Below, one piece after another: positions 38,301 through 49,708 of a stretch of 64,000 nucleotides of DNA. Where the stretch lies: positions 18,771,901 to 18,835,900 of the forward strand of contig NC_056042.1 of NCBI RefSeq assembly GCF_004379255.2, in the 5' to 3' direction. Position 1 is the first letter of the stretch, and the number at the start of each line of letters is the position of its first letter. The notes below the pieces were generated by a model, which did no database searches, had not been told where the DNA came from, and saw only the letters and a list, made by a program, of their open reading frames with translations. This stretch comes from Salvia splendens. Its lineage: Eukaryota > Streptophyta > Magnoliopsida > Lamiales > Lamiaceae. A program made the position numbers and the translations under genes.

Positions 38301-40052
38301 ATGGAAGGTTCTACTGAGTCTACGAAGGGAATAACCACTGAGTCGACAGAGAAAAATCCCTTACCCCAGAAAAAAGATGTCCCCAAGAAAGAGCTGAAAA
38401 CACTTCCACCTTGGCTCAAGTATGCGTATCTAGAGAAGAATGAAAATTCCCCGGTGATTATTAACAGCAGCTTGACTGGGGGACAAGAAGAGGAATTGTT
38501 GAAGGTAATTCGGAGGAACAAGAAGGCTATTGGGTGGACACTATCTGACTTGGTAGGAATCAGTCCAGATCTGTGCATGCATCATATTAGGCTAGAAGAA
38601 GGAGCAAAAGCCTGCAGGGACCAGCAACGTAAGTTGAATCCGAACATGAGGGAAGAGGTGCTGAAGGAAGTATTAAAGCTACTATCCCTAGGAATCATTT
38701 ATTCCATACCAGACAGTGAATGGGTTAGTCCAGTACATGTGGTACCAAAGAAGTCGGGAATACAGGTGGTCAAGAATGATAAAAATGAGTTGGTCCCCAC
38801 TCGACTTGTTACTGGGTGGAGGATGTGTATTGACTACCGGAAGTTGAACGAGGCTACTAAGAAGGATCACTTCCCGTTACCTTTCATTGACCAGATGTTG
38901 GAGAGGTTGGCGGGCAAGCAATATTTCTGTTTCCTGGACTGATATAGTGGGTATTTTCAAATCTACGTGGATCCCGAGGACCAGGAGAAAACAACTTTCA
39001 CGTGTCCCTTTAGAACGTATGCTTACAGAAGAATGCCGTTTGGTCTGTGCAATGCGCCAGGCACTTTTCAGCGGTGTATGATGAGTATCTTCTCGGACCT
39101 CCTGGAGTATTGCATCGAGATTTTTATGGACGACTTCACTGTGTACGGGAATTCATTTGACTCATGTTTGGCAAGTTTGGATATAGTGCTGAGGAGGTGC
39201 CAGGAAAAGCATTTGGTTTTGAATTTCGAGAAATGCCACTTTATGGTCCCTGAGGGAATTGTCCTAGGGCATGTGATATCAGAAAGAGGCATACAGGTAG
39301 ATCAAGCAAAAATCGATGTTATCTCAAAACTGCCTTACCCGACGAATCAGAAAGAAGTGAGAGGATTCCTAGGGCACGCAGGATTCTATAGGAGGTTTAT
39401 AAAGGATTTCGCAAGGATTGCTCAACCACTCACTCACTTGTTGCATAATGATGTTGATTTTGTATTCGATGAGGAGTGCAAGAAGGCTTTTCAGTTGTTG
39501 AAGGACTGGAGTAAGAGGCTAGGAGATGCACTATGGGCTTACAGGACAGCATACAAGACGCCTATTGGGATGTCACCCTACAGGATTGTGTTTGGCAAAA
39601 TGTGCCACTTGCCCGTGGGAGTAGAACATCGAGCATATTGGGCGGTCAAGGAGATCAACATGAGACCCCAATCCTACGAAGAAGAGAGAAAATTGCAGCT
39701 ACAGGAGTTGGAGGAGCTAAGGCTGGAGTCATATGAATCGGCAATGTGGTACAAATAAAAGACGAGACTCTGGCATGAGAAGAATCTCCGGACCAAGGAA
39801 CTGCAAGTTAGGCAGAAAGTTCTCCTGTTCCAATCCCGGCTCAAGTTAATGCCTGGTAAGCTGAAGTCCAAATGGATTGGACCGTACACTGTTGTGAGTC
39901 TTCGTGCAAATGGAGCAGTAGAGATCCAGGGAAGTGCTTCAAACTCTACCCATTTTCTTGTCAATGGTCATAGGGTGAAGGTATTTAGGGATAACTCAGA
40001 GATGTGTGTAGTGGACGAAGTGCCGCTACGCGCACTCCTTGATATCGCCTAA
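35383..40052 (+). pseudogene. Athila-like gag-pol of H with stops, a frameshift and a large internal deletion
   Basis: ATG 35383 opens Gag (retrotransposon gag domain near 35720-36200, GEANTWLLRLPPDS). In-frame TGA at 36463-36465 and TAA at 36607-36609 interrupt an Asn/Gln-rich stretch; the frame then runs to 37887. The protease motif CDLGASISVLPL is near 37700. A frameshift at about 37865-37885 leads to GVLLGRPFLRTAKTIIDV. The RT part starts near 38640, has TGA at the position of G in FLDGYSGY (38940-38942), and FMDDFTVYG intact near 39125. After [10 protein letters not shown] (about 39508) the sequence jumps straight to integrase C-terminal residues ([20 protein letters not shown]): RNase H and the integrase catalytic core are deleted. 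A TAA near 39756 interrupts the tail, which ends at 40052. Confidence 0.88.
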
Positions 40053-40649
40053 CCGGTCTGGGAAGGAAGTGTTCTCAGTGAATTCCTCGGTCAGGTGACT
40101 AAGAAGTTTTTATATATATACCTTGACCTAGGGAATCTTGAGAGCACTTGAAAACATAATTTGTAAATATTTAATCGTTTCCTTTAAAATCAAGAAAACC
40201 CAAACAAATCAGAAAAAAAAAAAATCTTCCAAAAATATTTTTCGGAATACCAGACTCCTTAGGGGAATTTTTATACTGTCGTATCCTTGACCTGGGAGTC
40301 TGGCATTTCATTTTTAGTTTGATGTTTTTCTAAGTATGGTATTGCAGAGATATTCACATGGGGCAGGGAGTTGAGGAGTAAATTTTTGGAGGGAGTTAGC
40401 ACCGGTTCGAATTTCAAAAGGTAACTTTATGGGGAGGCGTACGGTCGCTAGCGTCATGCCTGCAACTGCCTGCAACCCGTCCTCTCTCATACCCACAGGC
40501 TATAACCGTGCTTTAGCCTTTATTTTCCATATCATATTCACTCTCTCTACAAAAAAATTCCCCAACTTCTCTCTCAAACCCTATTTTTCTCTAACCCTAA
40601 TCGGAGCAATTTTCTTCCGAGTTCTTGTTAAAATTCTACAGAATTTGCC
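40053..40649 (+). other. H spacer between pol and third ORF
   Basis: Non-coding stretch with an A-run near 40210 and two copies of a CCTTGACCT(A/G)GG motif (about 40122 and 40287). It corresponds to the pol-third-ORF spacer of Athila elements. Confidence 0.5.
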
Positions 40650-42994
40650 ATGGACAACACAAAGAACACAGGAAGCACCTCTGGAACTGCCGAATCTAAC
40701 GCGGCGGCGTTCATGGCCGACCTATTACAGAAGCTTGGGGGCCAGAGGAGGCGATGAAGGCGTTCGCCATGTTCAACACTATGATGGGGACAACTACCAC
40801 TGCACCACCGCCACAAGTTACAGAGACGGAGAGACCCCAACCAGAGGCCATACATTCGAAGGCCGAACCAGCCGCCATCGTAGCAGAAACAACTGCCGCG
40901 GACAAACCTGAGGAGGAGGCAGATCTAGCTGCGGGTTTGGAGCTCTTGATTGTAAGCGTACCAAGGTTAGACTCTGTTATGGAAGGGGAAACCCCTGTTT
41001 TGGCTGATAAATCTGTTGGTGTGTCTGTGGGGGAAACCCCGGTGGATGTTATTTCTGGGGTTATTGCTAATATTTCTAAGACTGAAACCCCTGTTACTGG
41101 GGAGTTGGCAGAGGGGGAAACCCCTGGTGTTGGTGAGAATGTTGTGGGAGGAGAAACCCTAGAAGAATTTGGGGGCGATGAGGCCCAAGTTTCTGAGAAG
41201 AATGTTGGTGAGGGGAGGACCCCTGAAAGAGCTGTGGGTACTGAAGCCCACAATGAAGGAGATTTGGCTGGGGTGGAAACCCCTGTTTATATCATAGGGG
41301 CAACCCCTTTGATGTCTGAGGAGGGAGAAGCCCTCGTTACTGAAAATGTACAAGACACTGTTGGTGACAGGGTAAAGTTAATCGTGGATTTGACAGATGT
41401 CCCAGAGGGGACAATTTCACCGGTAAATGCAAGGGATGCCCGTAGACGAGCCCGCCGGAGCTTGTTAGATGAAGTTGACGATACGGGAAGGGAAGCGCTG
41501 GGTCAAGAGGCCGCAGCGAAGGAAAAAGACAACTCTCCCAGACCCGGTGGTGGGGAGGGTGACCGAAGAAGGACGCCGCCAGGCGGCAGACAGAAAAAGG
41601 AAGGGAAAGCAGGCCGCTACTTACTTGACCAAGCGAGCGAAAGGGAAATCTGTTGAAGCTTCTATCCCTCCACCTGCAAAGGTTCCTTATGCTGCCGAAT
41701 CCGATAGCCCAGCCGAGTCTAGCTACTCCGAAGAGGAACCTGACGAGGAGCTCAATTTTGACCCTACGGAAGTTTGGTTGACCAAGGAACTACTGGATGC
41801 CATGAGGAAATTCTCTGACCCCAGGCGTGCAGCAACGTTTAAAGAAAAGAGTGCCCAGGGTAAGCTTGCGAAGTCCGGGAAAAGATATGATCCCGAGGAG
41901 CTAAAGGAGATTGCTTCCGATGCTGAATTCTGGGAGTATATCGACGCAATCGGGTTCGACTGGTTACTGAAACACAGCTCTTTCGAAGTCCCAACAGCAG
42001 CAGCGCGTGAGTTCTTTTCAACCTTTCGGTTGAAGTCTACGAATAATTTGGATGCCGCCTCTATTACTTTCCGCCTCTTCAATGAAGAGCACGAAATGAG
42101 CATCCGCGAGTGGACGCTCCGCATGTGGCTGTTGTCACGCACGCAGGACGATGAAGAACTGTGGAATGACAGGATGGTAGGTCCACCGAAGTTTACTCCA
42201 GGTTTCCATCCACAGAGCGCCTGGGAATTTATAACCCACCCGAAGGTGGGTCAGTTTAAGACAAGCTGTTCGAAGGCTTCCCACATTGACAACCAGATCC
42301 TGCGATTCGCTCAGACGTTCATCAGTTATAACTTGATGGGAACTGCGAGCTCTGCTTTGACCACGCCCAACCTATACTTCACTTGGTGTATGGCCAAGGG
42401 AGTCCGTGTGCACCTGGGCTACTGGCTAGCCCAGGCTTTCCATCAAATGGCCGCAAATCCTTCCAGACACATGTACACATGCCACATCCTAGGGGCATAC
42501 ATGCAACGTAACGTAATATTGAAGATAGCCAAGTCGTGCCGGGATGTGGAGATGTGCATGCCCCCAGAGGTTTTCAATATCGACTATTACTTCAATAAGG
42601 GGCTTCTATACATGTCTGGGAATGAGGTATGCTTTTATGAGGTCGGCGGGTCGGACATCCAGGTGAAACAGGAAACAGCAAGTGTGGAGTCAGGAGCCAA
42701 GGTTGAAGTTGAAGAAATGAGGAAGGAGGTGGGATGGATGAGGTCAGAAATCAAGATGGTTAGAGAAGAGATTGTGGCACTACGGGGTAAAGCAAGGGAC
42801 ACTGTCGATTTTGAGAGAGTACGGAAAGAGGTCGCAGGAGTGAGAACGGAGGTAGACGAGATGAGAATGGAAGTCGGGAAGGTCAGAGAGGAGATCGTGG
42901 CCCTCAAGGGACGTCTCACCGACCTTGTGGCAGCGTCGACAAGGCACACTGATAGGTTGGCAGAAGGCGTCTCGCTGATGATGATAATGACGAA
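40650..42994 (+). pseudogene. Athila third ORF (putative plant transposon protein domain) of H, frameshifted
   Basis: ATG 40650 opens MDNTKNTGSTSGTAESNAAA, shifts frame near 40735, runs through an acidic region with about eight diverged ETP repeats (40980-41310), and shifts again near 41470. The part from about 41740 to 42640 is the conserved domain found after pol in Athila elements (FDWLLKHSSFEVPTAAAREF, PQSAWEFITHP, GYWLAQAFHQMA), followed by a heptad-like coiled coil (42700-42950). Its function is unknown. Homologous to the C-terminal half of the G protein. Confidence 0.75.
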
Positions 42995-43001
42995 GTGGCT
43001 C

Positions 43002-45600
43002 TGTCACGCCAGTATTTTCTAAGGATAGAAAACACGGTTGATCGCGACTAGGGGAGGGTTAAAGAAGCGGGGAAGAAAGGGAAAAACAACACAACTCAAC
43101 CATAGCCCGAAACAAATGGGAATAGCTCGAATAAAATCAGAGTATCTCAACAATCAACAACTCAAAAGAAACAATATTTAGCGGAAGCATTTCGAGAGTA
43201 GAATAATGCTATGTATGAAGACACAACATATTCTAGACATTTGATAGACATTCTTCACTTTTATGCTCAACACCCACCGCGCTCGTCACCGCTCAACCTG
43301 CACATTTTTAAAAAGAAATGCAGGGCTGAGTACTTGATGCACTCAGTGGACTCATGCCGAAAACATTTTATAAAAAGTATTTATCATGCCACCATTGAGT
43401 GACCTTGGGGTTTTAACTTTAGAAATTGCCCAAGACACTAAAATCATTTCCATAGTAAAACTCGTGACTGCAGTCATTTTCCCATAGATGTCTACCATAT
43501 CTGATCCATTAATGACAAGGAATGTGGCCACATCCCAAGTCACTAGACCGGCCGACCCAAAAGACGGCTCACGATCTCCATAGGTGTACTGAAGAGGTAA
43601 CGTGGTGCGTAGGTGTCGTTCAAGTGAGGATATATCCTACTGGCAGGATAAAGATCCTAACTAAGCCTAGACCTCGTCTTCAAAGATTCCTCAACCCACT
43701 TCTACTGATCAGTATAGTGGAGGTAAGGGTCGAATCCCACAGAGATGGTGCGTTTAAACTACTGCGGTGATATTTTGGAGGGTTGGTTAGCTACCACGCT
43801 CGGGTTGAGTTTCTACCTAGGCGAGTAATTAAAGGGTGGCGTCCTACTGACTAGGATGGGGGAGCAGATCATGGAATGCAATTGTGTACGTGGAAATGAG
43901 GGGACATGGTGTAACAGAAATTGTTTGGAAAGGACGGTATTTCTATTTTTGGCTAAACAGAATATTCAGAGTGTAGTGGAGGTAGTGGTGACTAGGCTGA
44001 CAGATCTGCAGGTACAACCAGAGGTGAAGGACAAAAGAAAGCAAAAGTAAATAAAAGTAAGGTGGTCCCCAATCTGGATGTAGACATCATCTTCTCCAAC
44101 AACACAAATTAAACTCAGATAACAATTCCAGATCCAACCCGGCAAACGCAGATTAACAACTCACGAACACAGATCTAAAACTAAGAAATCAAATCTGAAA
44201 TCAAACGCTGAAACTGGACTTCTGCATGCTGGTCAACATGAAAGATCGATTCAGAAAATAAAACGAAGCCTTGCTTGCAACGATCTACTTCCAGATCAAA
44301 CAGTACTCGTTTACCTATCCTAAAGAAATTGTTACGTAACAGAATTTAGAGATTTAGCACTTAAAACACCGAGAAACCTTAGATCTAAGCTAACTAGACA
44401 AGGAAAGAAAAGAACACTACAATGAACGAAACGGAAATCAACTTCATAGCATTAACACGTTCGGATATCCAAAGCAAGCATTTCAAAACAACAAAATCCC
44501 AAAATGTAACAGAAATCCAACGTAAAGACGGAGAACTAATTAAACTACGAAAGCAATTTAAAAATTGTTTGCCACTCCGGGCGATAAAATCTCTGACTGG
44601 AACTACGATCTAGCTAACTGGAACAGACGATGACTGGAACTCGGGAACATTCTGAACGTCAGGTGATCATGGCTTGGCGAGGCAAGAAGTGGGACACGGC
44701 TGAAAGACTGAAATTACCGAGAGAACTCTCTACCTAAAGATGATGGTGAATTGAAGTCTATCCCCGGCTCCTTCTCTCTCCAACTTGGCTACCTTTTATA
44801 GGGAGGCTACCCTTGATTTTAGGGTAAATCCTCGCTGCAATTTGACTTCTTTGCCCTTAATTGTGGGTAATCCGTCCCAGCTATCCGTCTTCTTCATCTC
44901 AAGCCGTTTTAGCACGTATACGGATCAGTATGAGACCATGCTGGCGCTTTTTTCTACCCGAACACTCCGGAACTTCCCTACTGGCCAGAACACTTATCCT
45001 GCACACTTTGAGCAACTGCTTTGCAAATATAATCATTTAAACCTGTCATACTGACCAGTAACCGAGGCCTAGAATACGACTTATCATGTACACTAGCCTG
45101 AATATGGACTCACTCCCTAGACAGACCCGAATTCGATTATCCATTGATGGCAAAAGCCACATTAGATAGGTTTCCATAGAATACACCAAAACACGGCATG
45201 ACAAATATTCATATTATTTTCACATAAAAAATACTTAGGACATATTCCTTATTTAAAAAGAAAGCCCACCTCAAGTTCTTAATCCGAAATTATTTCCTTT
45301 CCCTTGATATCACGTCTCGCTTGCAAGGAATCACCTTTGGCATTTAAATAACACATAAATCAACACAATGAATCAAGTAAATAAATAAGATGCATGCACC
45401 CTAATTAAAACCGTTTATCTCGTTTCTCGGTTTTCGATTATTTGGCGGCCGCCTAAAGTGCCTCTGTTGGCTCCTCGTATTTCCACCACGATGTCGGAAT
45501 AAATTTTCAAAATTTATTTAAGCGTATAATTAAATTATCACAACTATTTTCCTTCGCAATTATATTTATTTCAGACTTCAAATTATTCCGAGAATTTAAA
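43002..45600 (-). repeat. Chromovirus-like (Tekay/Del type) LTR, split by a solo LTR
   Basis: TGTCACGCC at 43002 complements the GGCGTGACA that ends many Tekay-type LTRs. CTGAGTACTTGATGCACTCA and TCTCGCTTGCAAGGAATC are also reminiscent of this group. It continues beyond the inserted G solo LTR (after 45091). The right edge lies near 45470-45600; no convincing target duplication was found, so it may be a truncated copy. Confidence 0.45.
43585..45091 (-). repeat. Solo LTR of the G family
   Basis: 43590-45086 is the complement of the G LTR and is flanked by TGTAC at 43585-43589 and 45087-45091. No internal region adjoins it, so the element was reduced by LTR-LTR recombination. More diverged than the LTR pair of element G. 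Confidence 0.9.
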
Positions 45601-46599
45601 TCTAGATTAATATTAGGAAACTATTAAATTATTCTCATCCATATCATCTAGGAATCAAAATAATATTATTTATTTCCATAGATATAGATAATAATAAAAA
45701 TATTCCTAAATCTAGGCAAATCTTCCATGAAGATTTTATTTCCATTAAATAATAATATTTTAATGATATCTTTTAATAAAATAATTAAATAATCATTAAA
45801 ATAATCCTTCATCGTTATCTCATCGTACGAGGTTCGCACGAACGATGAACGACGAAAATCCGACGAGTTCTTCGTCGGACCACGACGCATGCAGCGTCTC
45901 GGCCACCGGCACGCAGGTGGCTCGCCAGCATCTCGGCCAGCGGCTTGTCGGGTGTCGCCTCCGTCTCGGCCAGGAACGCGCTCGGAGGCGCGACTCCTCT
46001 CGGCCAGCGGCGAGCGCCCATCTTGGCTCCGTGTTCTGTCGGGTGGCTCGAGCTCTCGGCCAACTGTCCGCACGGTGGCGCGGCTGCTCTTGGCCAGCTC
46101 GGACCGCCCATCTCGGTCCATCTCACTCCAGCTTTTCCCACTGCCCCAACCAGCGACACGCCAACAGGCGCGACGCTCTCGGCCAGGTGTTCCGTCGGGT
46201 GGCGCCGGACCTTCCGCCTAGGGTTCGGCCTGGCGTCTCAGCACCTCGGCACGTTCTCGGTCGAACTGCCGTGCCACTCCATCCGCCGTTTCGATCTCGA
46301 CGCGGGTTCCGCCTGGGTTTGCGGTCTCGGCCGGTGACGTGCACGAGCCCATGCTCGTCTGCGCGTCGCCTTATGACCGTGATCCTTCGGCTCCCACTCA
46401 AACGACAACCCTACCTCGATCGTGCGCGGTGCGATCCGTCTCGTACATTCGAGCAATTCAAGTTCATTGATTCTACAGTTCTTGAGTTCAACATGCATAA
46501 AATCTAAACAAAACCACAAGAACATTCTTCGCAATCAAATTGGACATGCATACATGAATTTCGCGAAATTTAAATCCAAATAATCAGAGCCAAAGACTT
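45600..46599 (-). other. Remaining 5' leader of copia B
   Basis: Complement of the copia A leader. The GC-rich island at 45845-46480 repeats TCTCGGCC about nine times, mirroring the CCGAGA repeats of A. The gag-proximal part present in A (27360-28258) is missing here. Primer site complement GCTCTGATACCA is at 46600-46611. Confidence 0.7.
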
Positions 46600-46613
46600 G
46601 CTCTGATACCAAT

Positions 46614-48077
46614 TGAAGGGGTTGGCAGCGGAAGCGTGCACAAATATCTGATCACATGAATTTGATCTATTTAGCATATTATTCAGACAAATTCTATTCG
46701 CGCAATTATCACATGTATCATGCTCATAACTTGAATTAAAACATGCTTTAGCATATAAAATCCCTAAAACATGCTTACTACGGAATTAGCCAATTTACCT
46801 CGTTGATTCAGTCAAGAATCGATGATGGCTAGCTCCGTCTCCACGTGAAGATCTTCAATACAAGACCTCAGATCTTCTGACTGGTGTCCCGGACTATACG
46901 CTGATATTTGTGTGGGCAAATCTGACCAACGTACTAGGACTCGAATAATGGAAGACAGAAACTGCTCATGGAGGAGGCACAAATTTTGAACTCTCTCTCT
47001 CTAGAGGGGGACGAAATTTTTTTTTTTTTTAGAAAAAGGTGTTTTCTGTCTCCTTTATTCTCCTATTTATATTAAGTCACAAATATGGCCCAGTCAGGGA
47101 TCTAAGGAAGAATTGGATCAGGCCTCACCCAATTAGCTTTTTACTAAATAAATTGAACCCACAATTTAATATAAGCTTATATTGGAATATTAAAAGCAAC
47201 CACTACAGAAGTAATATTGCACTGCCTTTCCAAATCCAAAATTACAAGTATTCCGGGTTTCCTTTATTTGCGTTCAATTCATTTCCCGCGCTTAAGATAG
47301 AAACATCCATTAATTAATTAATGTCTGTTATGGACTTAATTAATCAACATATTAAATCTCCAAGAGTGGACTTAGCAAGAAACTCTTATTTATTATTCAT
47401 AGAGGAATCAAACTCCAACTAGCTAGGTTCCGAATAATAAAACCTTGTTTCGAGCTCCTCTTGTGGATGTTATAAAACGAGACTCTCCTCGCGCACGATT
47501 CAACGTAATAGCAATTCTAGCACCGCTAGATAATGATCACCACTACCCAATATACCTGGATCATTGGGTTACGAAAAACCCGCACCTTTGGTAAGTCAAA
47601 GTAGTAGATACTCAATATTGTATGCTCAATGCTAATGTACATTGATTAAGAAATTATTATCAAGACCTCGTCTTTCAGGAGATAGCATAAAGACTCGTCT
47701 TGCTGTTAGATCCATTCGGTGCTATACCACACCAACGTCATCTTATTTCAATAATGCTTAGAAATAATCGGACTGACATTGTAACCTTTCACGATAGGTA
47801 GTCTAGGCCTATCTGGGTTGTGAAATTCTTCTTTTTCTTTGTTCAGAACTGACCGTGTTACCTTAAAGTGGACGACGCTCACAACCGGTCTACTAGAACA
47901 AAGACTTAGACTTTGTTACGTTCTTATACATTTAAATATGCAATAAACAACCATTAAATGTAAAACATAACAACATTATGACAAAAATAATCTGTTTTAT
48001 TCATTGGAAAATAACAAGTAGAGTTTTACAGTATCCAATCACTCGAAAGGTGATTTCTAGTATACAAAACCCTAATA
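46614..48077 (-). repeat. 5' LTR of copia B
   Basis: 1464 bp, bounded by the primer site complement on the left and the GAACG flank on the right. Differs from the B 3' LTR at scattered positions, so B is not very recent. Confidence 0.9.
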
Positions 48078-48082
48078 GAACG

Positions 48083-49708
48083 ATCGATCCCAAGTCCCAG
48101 GTGACTATTATCCTTCAAAGTATCCCCTTAGCTTCCAACAGTTCAAGCTCAATTTTGAGATGAACAAAAGGAACTACACCTTAGCAGAGCTGTTGACTGA
48201 ACTTCAGTCGGCAGAGGACATTATGGTCCAGGCTAAGGCGGCCATGATGACTTTGGCGCCTCGTTCCTCTGGCTTTAGGCCTAGCAAAGGAAAAAGACAG
48301 GCACCGAACTCAAAAGCGGCCAAGATGGCTAAGGGAAAGAAGATGAAGAGGGCTAACAAGAAGCCCACGGGGAAGTGTTTCAAGTATGGGGAAAAGGGGC
48401 ATGTTTGGCATCGACGTCTACTTGCAATTGGGTTATTGACACAGGAGCCACTGATCATATTTGTTTTGATCCTGACTTAATGCAGGTGACAAGACGGCTA
48501 CATGATCGTGAGATCAAAGTCCAGCTGGTTGACGTTACAAAAGTGGCGGCCGTTGCAGTGGGAGACATTTATTTGCATTTTAGTAGTGATAGATTTTTTA
48601 TTCTGATGAATGTTTTGTTGATACCTTCTATTAGAAGAAATTTAATTTCAGTTTCTAAATTAGTTTTTGACGGATATTCGATTTCTTTTAATGTTAACTG
48701 CGTTATTAAGAAAGATGGTTCTTATATCTGTCGTGGTATCATGGAAAACGATCTGTACACAATCACATCTACATAGTTTAATAATCGCAAAACAGAACTC
48801 AATACAACATCGAAAATTTCAAAGAAACGAAAGGAACCTTCAAGTTCAATGAACGAAACGTACTTATGGCACCTTAGACTTGGTCATGCCAATGAAAGGA
48901 GGATCCATTCTCTTGTTCAACAAGATCTTATTAAAGGTCTAGAGGAGGAACCTTTTCATAAGTGTGAGTCATGCTTAGAAGGCAAGATGACCAAGAGGCC
49001 TTTTCACGCTAAGGGCAATAGGGCCAAGGAAGTACTTGAGCTCGTTCATTCCGATGTATGTGGACCAATGTCTACTGAAGCAGGAGGTGGTTTTCGATAC
49101 TTCATCACATTCATTGATGACTTCTCGAAAATTGGATACGTCTATTTGATGACCCACAAGTCAGAGTCTTTCGACAAGTTCAAGGACTTTAAGGCTCAAG
49201 TGGAGAAGTATCATGGTAAGAGTATCAAATGCCTGCAATCTGATCGTGGAGGCGAATACCTCAGTGCTGAGTTTTTGGACTACTTATCGGAGTCAGGAAT
49301 CCAATCCCAATTGACTGCGCCGGGCACGCCCCAGCAGAACGTCGTGGCTGAAAGAAGGAACAGGACCTTGTTAAACATGGTCCGATCGATGATGAGTTAT
49401 GCATGGCTACCTACTTCGTTTTGGGGACATGCCTTGCTTTCTGCAAGCCATATTTTAGACAATTTACCGTCAAAATCCGTACCTACTACTCCTTATGAGT
49501 TGTGGACTGGGCGTAAGCCCAATCTAGCACATCTCAAGATTTGGGGTTGCCCGGTTCATGTATTGGAAAAGGATCCAACTAAGCTAGGATCAAGAACGGA
49601 GGTATGTTTGTTTATAGGGTACCCCAGAGGGACGAAAGCTTATGAATTCTTTAGTCTCCGAGATAAGAAAGTTATTGTGAGCACTCACGCCACATTCTTA
49701 CAGGAAGA
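48083..49708 (+). pseudogene. Copia A gag end, protease and integrase, up to the G insertion
   Basis: Continues gag from 28705. The zinc knuckle is damaged (CFKYGEKG, then a deletion of about 23 codons seen by comparison with B). Protease DTGATDH, then TAG at 48774-48776 within an otherwise open frame. Integrase: HLRLGHANERRIHSL, CESC, HSDVCGPM, QSDRGGEYL, and GTPQQNVVAE where NGVAE is usual. The frame is cut after HATFLQE by element G at 49708. Confidence 0.9.

Larger units (their letters stand above)
33728..42999 (+). mobile_element. Athila-like Ty3/gypsy element H, decayed, no 3' LTR
   Basis: A 5' LTR (33733-35283) sits directly in copia B gag, preceded by GTGGC. A tRNA-Asp primer site, gag, protease, RT, an integrase tail and a third ORF follow in Athila order. 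No second LTR is seen before about 42994, where GTGGCTC and then another LTR begin. Confidence 0.82.
28701..48082 (-). mobile_element. Ty1/copia retrotransposon B, inserted in gag of A in opposite orientation
   Basis: Outer ends 28706 and 48077, flanked by GGACG (28701-28705) and GAACG (48078-48082), one mismatch. LTRs 28706-30176 and 46614-48077, primer site complement at 46600-46611, polypurine tract complement ATCTCCCACTT at 30177-30187. Same family as A. Its middle holds H, a chromovirus-like LTR and a solo G LTR. The gag N-terminus and part of the leader are missing. Confidence 0.9.

Noticed and set aside
44785..45054. Frame of 89 codons recurring in every G LTR
   Set aside because: It lies wholly in the LTR, antisense to the element and upstream of the TATA box; repeated only because the LTR is repeated.
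45469..45473. GGCTC matching the five bases before 43002, taken as a target duplication of the chromovirus-like LTR
   Set aside because: The LTR would then end without the expected terminal CA, and the bases after it do not continue the sequence left of 43002. Probably chance.
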